Assembly (NCBI GenBank): GCA_940671915.1
Contig: CALNVZ010003434.1
Span: 695,373-759,372 of the forward strand
Direction: 5' to 3'
Length of the DNA stretch: 64,000 bases
Source: Paracentrotus lividus
Lineage: Eukaryota > Echinodermata > Echinoidea > Camarodonta > Echinidae
Shown: piece after piece, positions 10,284 to 20,986 of the stretch
How the letters are laid out: every line of letters begins with the position of its first letter
Numbering within the stretch: position 1 is the first letter of the stretch
Notes under the pieces: model-generated
Seen by the model: the letters and a program-made list of their open reading frames with translations, nothing else
Told to the model about the DNA's origin: nothing
Databases searched by the model: none
Position numbers and translations under genes: made by a program

Positions 10284-12145
10284 AGCCAAATTTACCTTTA
10301 AACTTATAAGGGTGCCATATTTATCTAAAAACTAAGGGGCGCCAACTCGATTTTGAACTAGGGCGGCGCCAATTCGAGCTTAAATTAAGGGGCGCCAAAT
10401 CGACTATAAAGTTAAATAGGCGGCGCTAAATGAAAGCTTAAACGAAGGGGGTGTGGAAATTGACTTGAAGCCAAGGGGTGCCCAATTGACTTTAAACTAA
10501 GGAGTGATAATGGTGCCAATTGACTTAGATTTAGGGGGTGCCAAAATGACTTAAATTTAGGGGGTGCAAAATCGACCTTAAATTAACTAAGGGGCCAAAT
10601 GATCTTTGACATTTTATTCTGAAGTTTTAACCAGAGCTTGAAAAAAAAGGGAACTTTATTTACAATGTTTCATTCTTGGGGAATCACAACTAAACAGAAA
10701 AGAAACATTTAAAATGATCTAAAGCTCAACAAAAATGAAACGTTATTTTAAACGTTTAATTCGAAAGTAGTCAAGAGTTTAAATTGATTTGCCAAATTGT
10801 AACGGCCTACCAACTTGATCAAACCAATGTCAAAGTAATTGCCTAAGCGCGGATTTGATTGCGGGAAAGCACGCACTTGAGCCTATATTTACCAATTTGA
10901 TTGCTTATGACGGGGAGTTTGAATCGAGTACTTTCAAAGCGAGCAAACTTCGTAGGAAATTAAATGGCGAATTTGATGCTGTCCAAATATTTTGGGAATT
11001 TGAATAGCATGTGAGGGTACACATGCGGGCAACAGTGAAGAATTCTCTTTTGTGTACCCTGATCCACATGCGATTCACTTTATCTTACCTTGTATTTCCT
11101 GTTTCACTATGTTTTACTCTGTATGCTGTTTTCTTGATCGAATAAATAATAATAATAATAAATGGAGTGACGAACTTCCCAAACTGACTGGGGAATCCAT
11201 AATAATATAGCGCCATCTGTCTAGTTAAACTATTCCAAGTGCACTTGTAAATAAGATGAAAGTGTTGAACTACAATTTAAAAAATAATATAAACCCTCAC
11301 AAAAAGTTTCGCAAATAGACTTTGGGCCATGATAACTTTTCAGGGACGCTGTAGTTTTTCCTGATATTCATACGATTGGAAAGATAATTTATTCCCCTTT
11401 TTATTGATATCCTACTTGTAATGATTATGTCATGCTTCAATGCACAAAATATCAGAAATATGGAGAAAAGTAAAAGTCAAATGTTGCAAAATGCATTTAT
11501 CAAAGCGAAGTTCCGCAATTCGAATTTTTGGCTCTGATAACTTTTGGGGGTATTTCTAATTTTTTATTGAATTTTCGACCATTGTCAATAATTTATTCCT
11601 CTTTTAATGACACCCTATTGTAACGATAGTGTTTCTGCATGGAAGAACTGAATGTTAGGAACGTCAGAATAGTAAATGTTGCAAATTGAATGCCCTTGTG
11701 AGTATTATTGTCTGCTGCGAGCAATAATACATTTCGAACTTTTCACTTTTTACTTTGCATTATATCGTGAGTTATGTGCATTCAAATGAATTACTATTTC
11801 AAATAGGGTATCAATAAAAGAAGAATAATTGAACTTTTTAATGCTTAAAAATTGACAATGATTAAATCCCACGTTAAAATGTACCAAGGTATAGAGTTGT
11901 GTTACGAAATATAAACTGAAAATTATCTTTCACTTTGTCATGTATTCAGGAGTACTGTGGACCCAGGATGACATCAATGACAAATTAGTGTCAATAAAAA
12001 TATGAATAAATCAACGTGACAATGGTATAAAATTCAATAAAAATTAGAAATATCCAAAGTTCAGGATGTAAGTCAGGTGCGGACTTTAATGTGATCAATA
12101 AAAATGCATTTTACATTTGATTTTCTTGTTCTCCATCTTATTGTG
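10283..12145. repeat. Right arm of the large inverted duplication
   Basis: Reverse-complement counterpart of 6780-8708. It begins in the minisatellite (10285-10600) and ends close to the N gap at 12163. Single-base indels are frequent in 11500-12150, so the sequence quality may be lower here. Confidence 0.8.
10285..10600. repeat. Minisatellite, inverted copy of 8380-8706
   Basis: Same unit as 8380-8706 read on the other strand (GGGGCGCCAAATCGACYTTAA). It is the start of the right arm of the inverted duplication. Confidence 0.75.
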
Positions 12146-12162
12146 ATTGAACTGTAAATATA

Positions 12163-12187
12163 NNNNNNNNNNNNNNNNNNNNNNNNN
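12163..12187. other. Assembly gap of 25 N
   Basis: Twenty-five consecutive N, at the outer end of the right arm of the inverted duplication. The true gap size is unknown. Confidence 0.99.
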
Positions 12188-12339
12188 TTGACGTTCATGT
12201 GAACCTGATGACCTATGAAAAACTTCGATGGACATCTTCATAGTGACATCCATTGATGACATGAAATTGAAAGAAATCAATTTGATAGATTAAAAGATAG
12301 AGTGGACAATATTGGCTATAAAAATAATAAATAAATAAT

Positions 12340-12513
12340 AATAATAAATAAAGAAAATTCTGACAAAATTAAGAGGTGATCTGTCACAGACAGACCACCT
12401 AATAAAAAAGAAAATTCTGACAAAATAAAGGTGATCTGTCAAGACAGACCACCTAATAAATAAAGAAAATTCTGACAAATTAAGAGGTGATCTGTCACAG
12501 ACAGACCACCTAA
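12340..12513. repeat. Three tandem copies of the Helitron-like 5' end hairpin
   Basis: Three units of about 55-60 bp, each 'aaaattctgacaaa...aggtgatctgtc-gacagaccacctaa'. AGGTGATCTGTC and GACAGACCACCT form a 12-bp stem with one mismatch. The third unit abuts the CTAG of the next element at 12514. Confidence 0.8.
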
Positions 12514-14366
12514 CTAGATTTTAATTCGTCATGGGGACGAATTAGGTGGTCTGTCTTTCAGTCTGATCAGCACATTAACGATAGGGAATATGTCAGCTAC
12601 AACATACTCGAAACTGGGCGAAAACCGACCAGAATAGGGCTGTTGCAGTATAGCTTCAGTACACGTTCATATAATTATGTCAAATTTGCAATAGGGTTGT
12701 ATTGATATTGATTGATATTGATTGATATTATTTACATTGATAATATGATCATGATAGAATAATAGAATCAAAGAAATACGTAAAAGATGGTATAGAAAAG
12801 ATGAAACAAAGAGGAAATGCACTGATGTTGATATAATGCGCTCAGTACAAGCAATAGTTATCTCAATAGGGTTGTGTACATAAACTACTAAAAATTGCTT
12901 TTTGACTAATATAAAAAGTAAAATTTATTTTTATTACATTATTGGCTATTGTTTGTGTGTTGAATCGACCGAGGAAGACATTCACATGAAAAAAAAAAGA
13001 AAAAAAAAATGTAGACACACCGGACTCGAACCCACACGAGCCACGATCTTTTGATTACGAGTCAGACGCCTTACCGATTGAGCTAAAATCTATGAAGGAT
13101 TACACGTAAAACGAAAAATTCCAGACGGCAAAACATTTCAAGTACGGCAAGTTATATAAGTCATGATTCCGGAGTCTGATTTGAAAAACGTATAATATGT
13201 TTAAGAGAATTTCCTTGCCTACAACCTATCAAAATTTCAGAGAAAATGAAGCAGAAATGACGAGGGGAATGGTCATTTCAGGAGGGCTTGCAGTTTTATG
13301 TTTCAACCAAAAGTGCTTCGTAATAGAGATTGCGTGCAAAATGAGCAAAAATGACATGCCTTTATATATTGCCATTTTTGACAATGATGCATTTGTTTTA
13401 AATGAAAAATTAAGGTCACGTTCCCGAAAGCGTATATCCTCAGCTACAACATATTGAAATTTGGGCGAAAATCGACCAATATTTACAGAGTTGGAATCAA
13501 ATTTGCATAAATTTTATGACGTCATTTTCAAAAAAAATGAATTTTTGAGTTTAGGCGCCATTTTGATGACGTCATAATGTTTATAATGGGTAAACAGCCA
13601 TGAATCATATCTACAACTCATACTAAACATGTTCATTAAAAAAAAATTGGGTGTTCGTGGACTATTTTTCGAGCTATAGCGAATTTTGTAAAGGCATTTT
13701 TTTTGCCCATATTTGGCCTATGAAGAGAAATGCGCGCACGCGCGCGGAAAAGTTTGACGGGCTGTAGTTTCCTTATTATTGGTCGTATCAAGTTGAAAAT
13801 GGTATCAAAATGTTCAGAAATTAATGCTCTATTAGATGGCATATAAAAAAATGGCGATTGAAGGTTGCGTTATAGTGAAACGCGCAATGACGCGCGCGGC
13901 ACCCATGCGCGCGCGCAAAATTTTGAAATGCTGAAATTGCCTGAAACGTATGCAAACTTGATACTAGGTGATTTAGGGCATTTTGAAATTTTGACGTACG
14001 CGTACGCGCACGTCAGACCTTTAGGTGACCTTTGGTGGTATGCTTAGGTCAAGGGTCATGTGAAGTTTATGTCATGTAAATATGGGTCATTTTCAGTCAT
14101 TGGTCATGAAGTTATGATGTTAATGTAATTTTACAAAATGGCGTCTGGATGACGTCATCATAATTTGATGACCTTGAAAACCTTCGAAGCACATCTTCAT
14201 AGTGACATCCATTGATGACATGAAATTGAAGGAAATCGATATGATAGATTAAGAGATAGAGTGGACACAAAATATTGGCTATAAAAATAAAGAAATAAAA
14301 ATAAAGAAAGAAGAAAATTCTGACGAAATTAAGAGGTGATCTGTCAAAGACAGACCACCTAAAAAG
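12514..14366 (-). mobile_element. Helitron/Helentron-like element, copy 2 (near complete)
   Basis: Element orientation is minus. The 3' end at the left has CTAG (12514-12517), then a perfect 8-bp stem-loop AATTCGTC/GACGAATT (12523-12543), then AGGTGGTCTGTCTTT. The opposite end carries the inverted motif in the hairpin at 14334-14360. Such asymmetric terminal inverted repeats with a subterminal 3' stem-loop are typical of Helentron-type elements, and CTAG followed by T is typical of Helitrons. Interior: a tRNA-Thr-like module (13014-13098), three TGACGTCA sites and several GCGCGCGC palindromes. No Rep/helicase coding was seen, so it is nonautonomous. The exact 5' terminus was not fixed. Confidence 0.7.
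13014..13098 (-). ncRNA. tRNA-Thr(CGU)-like Pol III module, most intact copy
   Basis: A box TAGCTCAATCGG (13085-13074) and B box GGTTCGAGTCC (13032-13022) are both perfect, about 41 nt apart as in tRNA genes. The anticodon loop reads CTCGTAA (anticodon CGT) with four of five stem pairs. The T-stem is imperfect and the acceptor stem is lost. T-rich sequence follows at 13012-12988 in transcript direction. It may still be transcribed, but a functional tRNA is unlikely. Confidence 0.65.
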
Positions 14367-14412
14367 AGAGAGTAAGGGAAAGGGGGAGGAGAAAAAATGA
14401 GGGGGGGGGGGG
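14367..14412. repeat. Purine and poly-G spacer between element copies
   Basis: GA-rich then G-homopolymer sequence, the same as 10232-10280 at the end of copy 1. Confidence 0.6.
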
Positions 14413-14606
14413 TCTTTGTTTCATCTTTTCTATACCATCTTTTACGTATTTCTTTGATTCTATTATTCTATCATTGATCATATTATCAATGTAAATAAAT
14501 ATTAATCAATATCAATCGATATCATTGCAAATTTGACATAATTTATATGAACGTGTACTGAAAGACAGACCACCTAATTCGTCCCCATGACGAATTAAAA
14601 TTCTAG
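14413..14606 (+). mobile_element. Helitron-like 3' end fragment
   Basis: Only the last ~195 bp of the family, in plus orientation. It ends with AAAGACAGACCACCT, stem-loop AATTCGTC/GACGAATT (14576-14596), six bases, then CTAG (14603-14606) followed by TT. Confidence 0.7.
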
Positions 14607-16050
14607 TTTATTATTATTATTTATTTATTTATTTTTATAGCCAATATTTTGTTCCCACTCTATCTTTTAATCTATCAAATTGATTTCTTTCAATTTCATG
14701 TCATCAATGGATGTCACTATGAAGATGTCCATCGAAGTTTTTCAAGGTCATCAGGTCAACATGACGTCATCCAGGCGCCATTTTGTAAAATTCTATTATT
14801 GCTTATAACATCATAACCGATAATAAAAAATAACTCATATTAAAATCAATGTAACTTAAGGTCAAGGGTAAAAAAGTCATAATTTCAAAATTCCTCTTAA
14901 GGTCATGACGCGCGCGTACGCGCGCGTCAAAATTTAAAAATGCTCCAAATGACCTAGTATCAAGTTTGCATACGTTTCAGGCAATTTTCAGCATTTCAAA
15001 ATTTTGCGCGCGCACATGGGTGCGCGCGCGTCATTGCGCGTTTCACTATAACGCAGCCTTCAATCGCCTTTTTTCATTATGCCATATAATAGAGCATTAA
15101 ATTCTGAACATTTTGATACCATTTGCAACTTGATACGACCGATAATAAGGAAACTACAGCCCGTCAAACTTTTCCGCGCGCGTGCGCGCATTTCCTCTTC
15201 ATAGGCCAAATATGGGCAAAAAAATGCCTTTACAAAATTCGCTATAGCTCTTTAAATAGTCCGTTAACCCCCAATTTTTTTTCAATGAACATGTTCAGTA
15301 TGAGTTGCAGATATGATTTCATGGGCTGTTTACCCATTATAAACATTATGACGTCATCAAAATGGCGCCTAAACTCAAATTTTTTTTTTTTTTTTTAAAT
15401 GACGTCATAAAATTTATGCAAATTTGATTCCAACTTTGTAAATATTGGTCGATTTTCGCCCAAATTTTAATATGTTGTAGCTGAGGATATGGCCTTTTGG
15501 GACGTGACCTTAATTTTTCATTTAAACAAATGCATCATTATCAAAAATTGCAATATATAAAGGCATGTCATTTTTACTCATTTTGCACGCAATCTCTACT
15601 ACGAAGCACTTTTGGTTGAAACTTAAAACTGCAAGCCCACCTCAAATGACCATTCCCTCCGTCAGTTCTGCTTCATTTTCTCTGAAATTTTAATAGGTTG
15701 TAGGCAAGGAAATTCTCTTAAACATATCAAAAGTTTTTTTCAAATCAGACTTCGAAATCATGACTTATATAACTTGCCGTACTTGAAATGTTTTTGCCGT
15801 TTGGAATTTTTCGTTTTACGTGTAATCCTTCATAGGGTAATTTTAGCTCAATCGGTAATCAAAAGACCGTGGCTCGCGTGGATTCGAGTCCGGTGTGTCT
15901 ACATATTTTTTTTTTTTTTTTTTTTTTTTTCTCCAAGTCAATGTCTTCCTCAGTCATCATAAAAAAAACAATAGCCATTTATGTAATATTTTTATTTTTT
16001 TAAATATTAATTAAAATGTTATTTTAAGTGGCTTATGTACACAACGTATT
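14607..16050 (+). mobile_element. Helitron-like element, copy 3 (3' truncated)
   Basis: Starts at the CTAG/TT junction with TTATTATTATTATTTATT and TATAGCCAATATTTTG, then runs collinear with 17508-18900. It contains the CGCG palindromes, TGACGTCA sites and a tRNA-like module with an internal deletion (15826-15902). It breaks at about 16050, where another 5' segment begins. Confidence 0.65.
15826..15902 (+). ncRNA. tRNA-Thr-like module, copy with anticodon-arm deletion
   Basis: A box TAGCTCAATCGG is intact (15844-15855). The B box is GATTCGAGTCC (15881-15891, one change). The GGCGTCTGACTCG segment holding the anticodon 5' half is missing. T-run after 15905. Confidence 0.55.
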
Positions 16051-17300
16051 ATTATAGTCAATATTTTGTCCGCACGATATCTCAAAATCCGCCAGATCAA
16101 TTTCATTTGTTTTCATGTCACTTATGGACCTTACTATGAAGACGTGCTACGAAACTTTTTAAGGTCATCGAGGTCACGTGACGTCATCCAGACGCCATTT
16201 TGTAAAATCACATTAACAATCATAACTTCAACATTAATGTTCATAAATCAATTATATTTAGTACACATTAATTTCACATAACCCTTGACCTTACCATACC
16301 ATCAAAGGTCACCTTAAGGTCATGACGTGCGTGTACGCGTACGTCAAAATTAAAAAATGCCCCAAATCACCTAGTATCAAGTTTGCATACGTTTCAGGTC
16401 ATTTTCAGCATTTCAAAAATTTGCGCGCGCGTTTTCGCGCGTAACGCCCTTACGCAACATAAAATCGCCTTTTCTTTTATGTATATGCATTGATAATATA
16501 ATTCTGAGTAATTTGATACCTTGATCAGCTTTCTACGATTATAAATGAAGGAATGAGCGTCCATCAAACTTTGCAGCACGCGCGCGCGCGCACTCTCACT
16601 ATAGGCTAAATATGTGCAAAAACATGCCTATTGAAAATTCGCTCTCGCTCGAAAAATAGTCCGTTAACCCCCAATTTTCTTTTCATGAGCATGTAGAGTA
16701 TAAAGTAGAGATAAAATTTATGTGTACGATCGACGCAGTAAAAAATCCGATTATGATTCGTCATCAAAATGGTGCTCAGATACCCTCAATCTCATTTTTT
16801 CTCTTTTCTTGTTAATTACGTCCTATAAATAATTCTATGCATATTTGATTCCTAACTCCTGTAAATATTGGTCGATTTTCGCCCAATTTCAATATGTTGG
16901 TAGCTGAGGTATGCCTTGGGCGGCGTAGATTGGGGGATGGATGTTCCGGAGGGGGGATTCGTGACTCTTAATTTTTCATTTAAACAAATGCATCATTGTC
17001 AAAAATTGCAATATATAAGGGCAGTGTCTTTTTACTCATTTTGCACGCCATCTCTATTACGAAGCACTTTTGGTTGAACTTAAAACTGCAACCCACCTCA
17101 AATGACCAAAAACCTACTTAGTCCGTCATTTCTGCTTCATTTTCCTGAATTTTAATAGTTGTAGGCAAGGAATTCTCTGGTATATATATACGTTTTTTCA
17201 AATCAGACTTCGGAATTCAAGACATTCATGCATGCCGTGCTAGAGTTTTTTTGGCCGCTTCGTCGTTCCGCTTGTAGCAAGCTTGCCTGTTAACCGTTAG
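16051..17300 (+). mobile_element. Helitron-like element, copy 4 (degraded, truncated)
   Basis: Collinear with the 5' 1.2 kb of the family (TCAATATTTTGTCC start, gcgcgcg palindromes at 16420-16440 and 16575-16590, 'aatattggtcgattttcgccc' at about 16862) but clearly more diverged. It ends before the tRNA-like module. The remaining 17300-17444 shows nothing recognisable. Confidence 0.55.
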
Positions 17301-17444
17301 AGGGCGACATTCATGTTTTTTATCAGTCTATACCCTTATCATTCTGGATTATCATCTCCATTTTCTATGCTCCTTTTTTAGCAAAAGGATCATGGCAATG
17401 ATCATGATTATGCTATTGAATACCATCATGATACTTGATATGCA

Positions 17445-17507
17445 CATCACGACAAAAGACATAAAGACAGACCACCTAATTCGTCCCCATGACGAATTAA
17501 AATCTAG
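17445..17507 (+). mobile_element. Helitron-like 3' end, solo
   Basis: AAAGACAGACCACCT, stem-loop (17478-17498), AAAAT, then CTAG (17504-17507) and TT. Directly followed by the next copy. Confidence 0.65.
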
Positions 17508-19258
17508 TTATTATTTATTTTTATAGTCAACATTTTGTGTCCACTCTATCTCAAAATCTTCCAAGTCAATTTCATTCATTTTCATGTCTCATTAGGACGT
17601 CACTATGAAGATGTGCATCGTAGTTTTTCAAGGTCATCAAGGTCACTGACGTCATCCAGACGCCATTTTGGTAAAATCACATTAACATCATAACTTCAAC
17701 ATTAATGATCATAAATCAATTATATTCAGTACACATAAATTTCACATGACCCTTGACCTTAGCATATAATGCAGGTCACATAAAGGTCATGACGTGCGCG
17801 TACGCGTGCGTCAAAATTTCAAAATGCCCTAAATCACCTAGTATCAAGTTTGCATACGTTTCAGGCAATCCAGCATTTTAAAATTTTGCGCGCGCGCATG
17901 GGTGCGCGCGCGTCATTGCGCGTTTCACTATAACGCAGCCTTCAATCGCCATTTTTCATTATGCCATCTAATAGAGCATTAAATTTTTGAACATTTTGAT
18001 ACCATTTTCAACTTGATACGACCGATAATAAGGAAACTACAGCCCGTCAAACTTTTCCGCGCGTGCGCGCATTTCCTCTTCATAGGCCAAATAGGGCAAA
18101 AAAATGCCTTTACAAAATTCGCTATAGCTCTAAAAAATAGTCCGTAAACCCCACAATTTTTTTTCAATGAACATGTTCAGTATGAGTTGTAGATATGATT
18201 TCATGGGCTGTTTACCCATTATAAACATATATGACGTCATCAAAATGGCGCCTAAACTCAAAATTTTTTTTTTTGAAAAATGACGTCAAATAAATTTATG
18301 CAAATTTGATTCCAACTCTGTAAATATTGGTCAATTTTCGCCCAAATTTCGATATGTTGTAGCTGAGGATATACTCTTTCTTGGTACGTACCTTAATTTT
18401 TCCTTTAGACAAATGCATCATTGTCAAAAATGACAATATATGAAGGCATGTCATTTTGCTCATTTTGCACGCAATCTCTATTACGAAGCACTTTTGGTTG
18501 AAACATAAAACTGCAAGCCCTCCTGAAATGACCATTCCCTCCGTCATTTCTGCTTCATTTCTCTGAAATTTTTAAAGGTTGTAGGCAAGGAAATTCTCTT
18601 AAACATATACGTTTTTTGAATCAGACTTCGGAATCATGACTTATATAACTTGCCGTACTTGAAATGTTTTTGCCGTTTGGAATTTTCGTTTTACGTGTAA
18701 TCCTTCATAGGCGTCTGACTCGTAATCAAAAGACCGTGGCTCGCGTGGGTTCGAGTCCGGTGTGTCTACATATTTTTTTTTTTTTTTTTTTTTCATGTGA
18801 ATGTCTTCCTCTGTCGATTTCAACACCAAACAATAGCCAATAATGTATAAAAATAAATTTTACTTTTTATATGTCAAATGCAATTTTAGTAGTTTATGTA
18901 CACAACCCTATTGAGGATAACTATTGCTTTGTACTGAGCGCATTATATCACATCAGTGCATTTCCTCTTTGTTTTCATTCTTTCTATACCATCTTTTACG
19001 TATTTCTTTGATTCTATTATTCTATCATTGATCATATTATCAATGTAAATAAATATCAATCAATATCAATACAACCCTATTGCAAATTTGACATAATTTA
19101 TATGAACGTGTACTGAAGCTATACTGCAACAGCCCTATTCTGGTCGGTTTTCACCCAGTTTCGAGTATGTTGTACTGACAAATTCCCTATCGTTAATGTG
19201 CTGATCAGACTGAAAGACAGACCACCTAATTCGTCCCCATGACGAATTAAAATTCTAG
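17508..19258 (+). mobile_element. Helitron/Helentron-like element, copy 5 (near complete)
   Basis: Plus orientation, about 1.75 kb. It starts TTATTATTTATTTTTATAG directly after a CTAG and ends with AAAGACAGACCACCT, a stem-loop (19228-19248) and CTAG (19255-19258), followed by TTTTC flank. The interior order matches copy 2: TGACGTCATCCAGACGCC, GACGTGCGCG, the GCGCGCGC palindrome at 17887, TGACGTCATCAAAATGGCGC (18232), the tRNA-like module, and AT-rich 3' sequence. No protein-coding potential. Confidence 0.7.
18704..18769 (+). ncRNA. tRNA-Thr-like module, copy lacking the A box
   Basis: GGCGTCTGACTCGTAATC and B box GGTTCGAGTCC (18748-18758) are present, but the A box segment (TTTTAGCTCAATCGGTAA) is deleted. 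A long T-run follows (18773-18793). Confidence 0.55.
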
Positions 19259-20700
19259 TTTTCTTTTCTGTTTTTATCTTTCCCCCTCTTTTTCCTTCTT
19301 TTATTTTTTCTTTCAGTTTTCCCTCTTTTCGGCGACCCCTTGCGCGCCTACCCGGGGAGGGGGGAGGGGGGGGGGGGGGGGAAGGGGGGAAGGCCCTGTG
19401 GGCCTCAGAATACGCGTATGAATAAATATTTTACGTGAAAGAGTTCTTGTGTATTGAACATGTAATTATGCAAAATAAATTGTTACAATCATGAATAAGA
19501 AAAAAAAAATTAAATGAGACGAAATAAAAAAATTTTAAAAAAATTTTAAAAAAATGATCTCATTAACTAATTAACAACTAAAAGAAATAAAACCTTATAC
19601 TTTTGTATATAGGCTACCGTATTTTATAAACATATGCACAATCATTGCTACCTATATAGTAATTTGCAAAAGTGGGGTGAAAAAACACCTATGACATGTA
19701 TAAAAAAATATATTTCCTGCAACTATAAATTAAAGCCCTAATTTGATTGCTAAATATTGTAAGTTGAATTCCTGGAACGAATTTGAATACTGCTTATAGG
19801 GTACACACGAGTAAATGATATGCACGCAAGGTTTGGGGGGAAGGCGTACTAAAGATAAGGTAATTTTTATTGATAGAAAATGGTCATATAAAATCATTTA
19901 ATAATGTTGCTGTTCAATGAATAAATATGTTCTATAAGTGCTACTCTTTCCTAATTTACCATTTAGTTGAAGATTAGACACTTTGGCGTATTTTTTAGGA
20001 TTTTTTTTTCGTAATTTTGTACATCAACTAAATCACGCCTACAAAAGTTGGGTCCCAAAAGTTGTCTTTTTTGTCATAGTCTCGCTCAAGGATTCATGAT
20101 TTTTGTTTGAGGTGACAAAATTTTCAATAAGTCCCTAACTAAGAGTCCTTTAAATTTTAACTCTGCTGTGATAATTAAAACGATATCCATCAACAGAATT
20201 TTGGAACGTCTGTTTTTGAAGAGCGTTAATGGGCGTCTATTTACTCGTGTGCCCCATATGGCGGTATTGCGCAATCACATCAAAGTCTCTGCTAACTTGA
20301 ATAACTGTTTTACGACTATATAATATATACAAGTATAACAAATATTATTTGATTCCTGCAAAAAGGAATCTTGAACACTGGAAATCGATTGAAAGCAAAA
20401 TCGTCCTAATTTTAATGAACCGATTATCAAATGGAGTGGCGAACTTCCGAAACTGACTGGGAAATCCTATTACTAAGTAATTGAAACATCTGGCGCGTGC
20501 ACTCACCAGATCTGCCACTGACTATTTGTAAAGTGGCCTCTCTTTGTCAAACTATTTACTCTTTCATCAATTACGTAATATTTAGTTAGCTATTAAGGTT
20601 TTAAAGCATATTATTAAAGATTAAATTATTAAATTTTGTCATATAAACAAAAAAAATAAATATTCATCATTTAGATTATTTTCAGTAGAGTTAATATGTA
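19259..20700. other. Intergenic sequence upstream of RFC2
   Basis: G-homopolymer and GA blocks at 19355-19395, then AT-rich sequence without a credible gene. About 20429-20560 resembles the 7745-7800 / 11160-11230 repeat (GGAGTGRCGAACTTCC, AACTGACTGGG). Confidence 0.5.
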
Positions 20701-20776
20701 ATTTGTTTAACCTTATTTTATTTCTTTGTTATTTAAATTGAAACAAAATATGTAGCGAGCCTCAGTTCCTCTTTGA

Positions 20777-20794
20777 TTTCGCTCTCGCGCGAAA
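20777..20794. promoter_or_regulatory. Palindromic E2F-type site of the RFC2 promoter
   Basis: TTTCGC and GCGCGAAA face each other within 18 bp, about 100 bp upstream of the RFC2 start codon. GCGCGAAA is the complement of the E2F consensus TTTCGCGC. Replication-factor genes are known E2F targets in animals. Function here is inference from position and motif. Confidence 0.5.
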
Positions 20795-20891
20795 TTTCTG
20801 TAAAAAAAAAAAATAGTAATAAAAATAGAAGAAAACAATAATAAGGATTAATTAATATTGGGTGTCAAATAGTTGACATACATCTTTCAAA

Positions 20892-20986
20892 ATGGAAGAC
20901 ATAGAAACAACATCGTCAGGGGATCTCAAAGCTAAGACAGCAGATTCGGCCAAAGCAGGAAAATCGACATCCTACGAAATGCCGTG
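20892..20986 (+). CDS. RFC2: RFC2 exon 1
   Basis: Start ATG at 20892. Encodes a poorly conserved Ser/Lys-rich N-terminus and then YEMPW. The Trp codon is split TG|G by the donor GTAAAT. Confidence 0.9.

Noticed and set aside
13014-13098. Functional tRNA-Thr gene
   Set aside because: A and B boxes are good, but acceptor and T stems do not pair and the module is repeated inside a mobile element.
6603-19258. CRISPR-like array or operon-like system in the repeat-rich block
   Set aside because: Repeat spacing is irregular, there are no short direct repeats with unique spacers, and there are no associated coding genes; the structure is explained by transposons.
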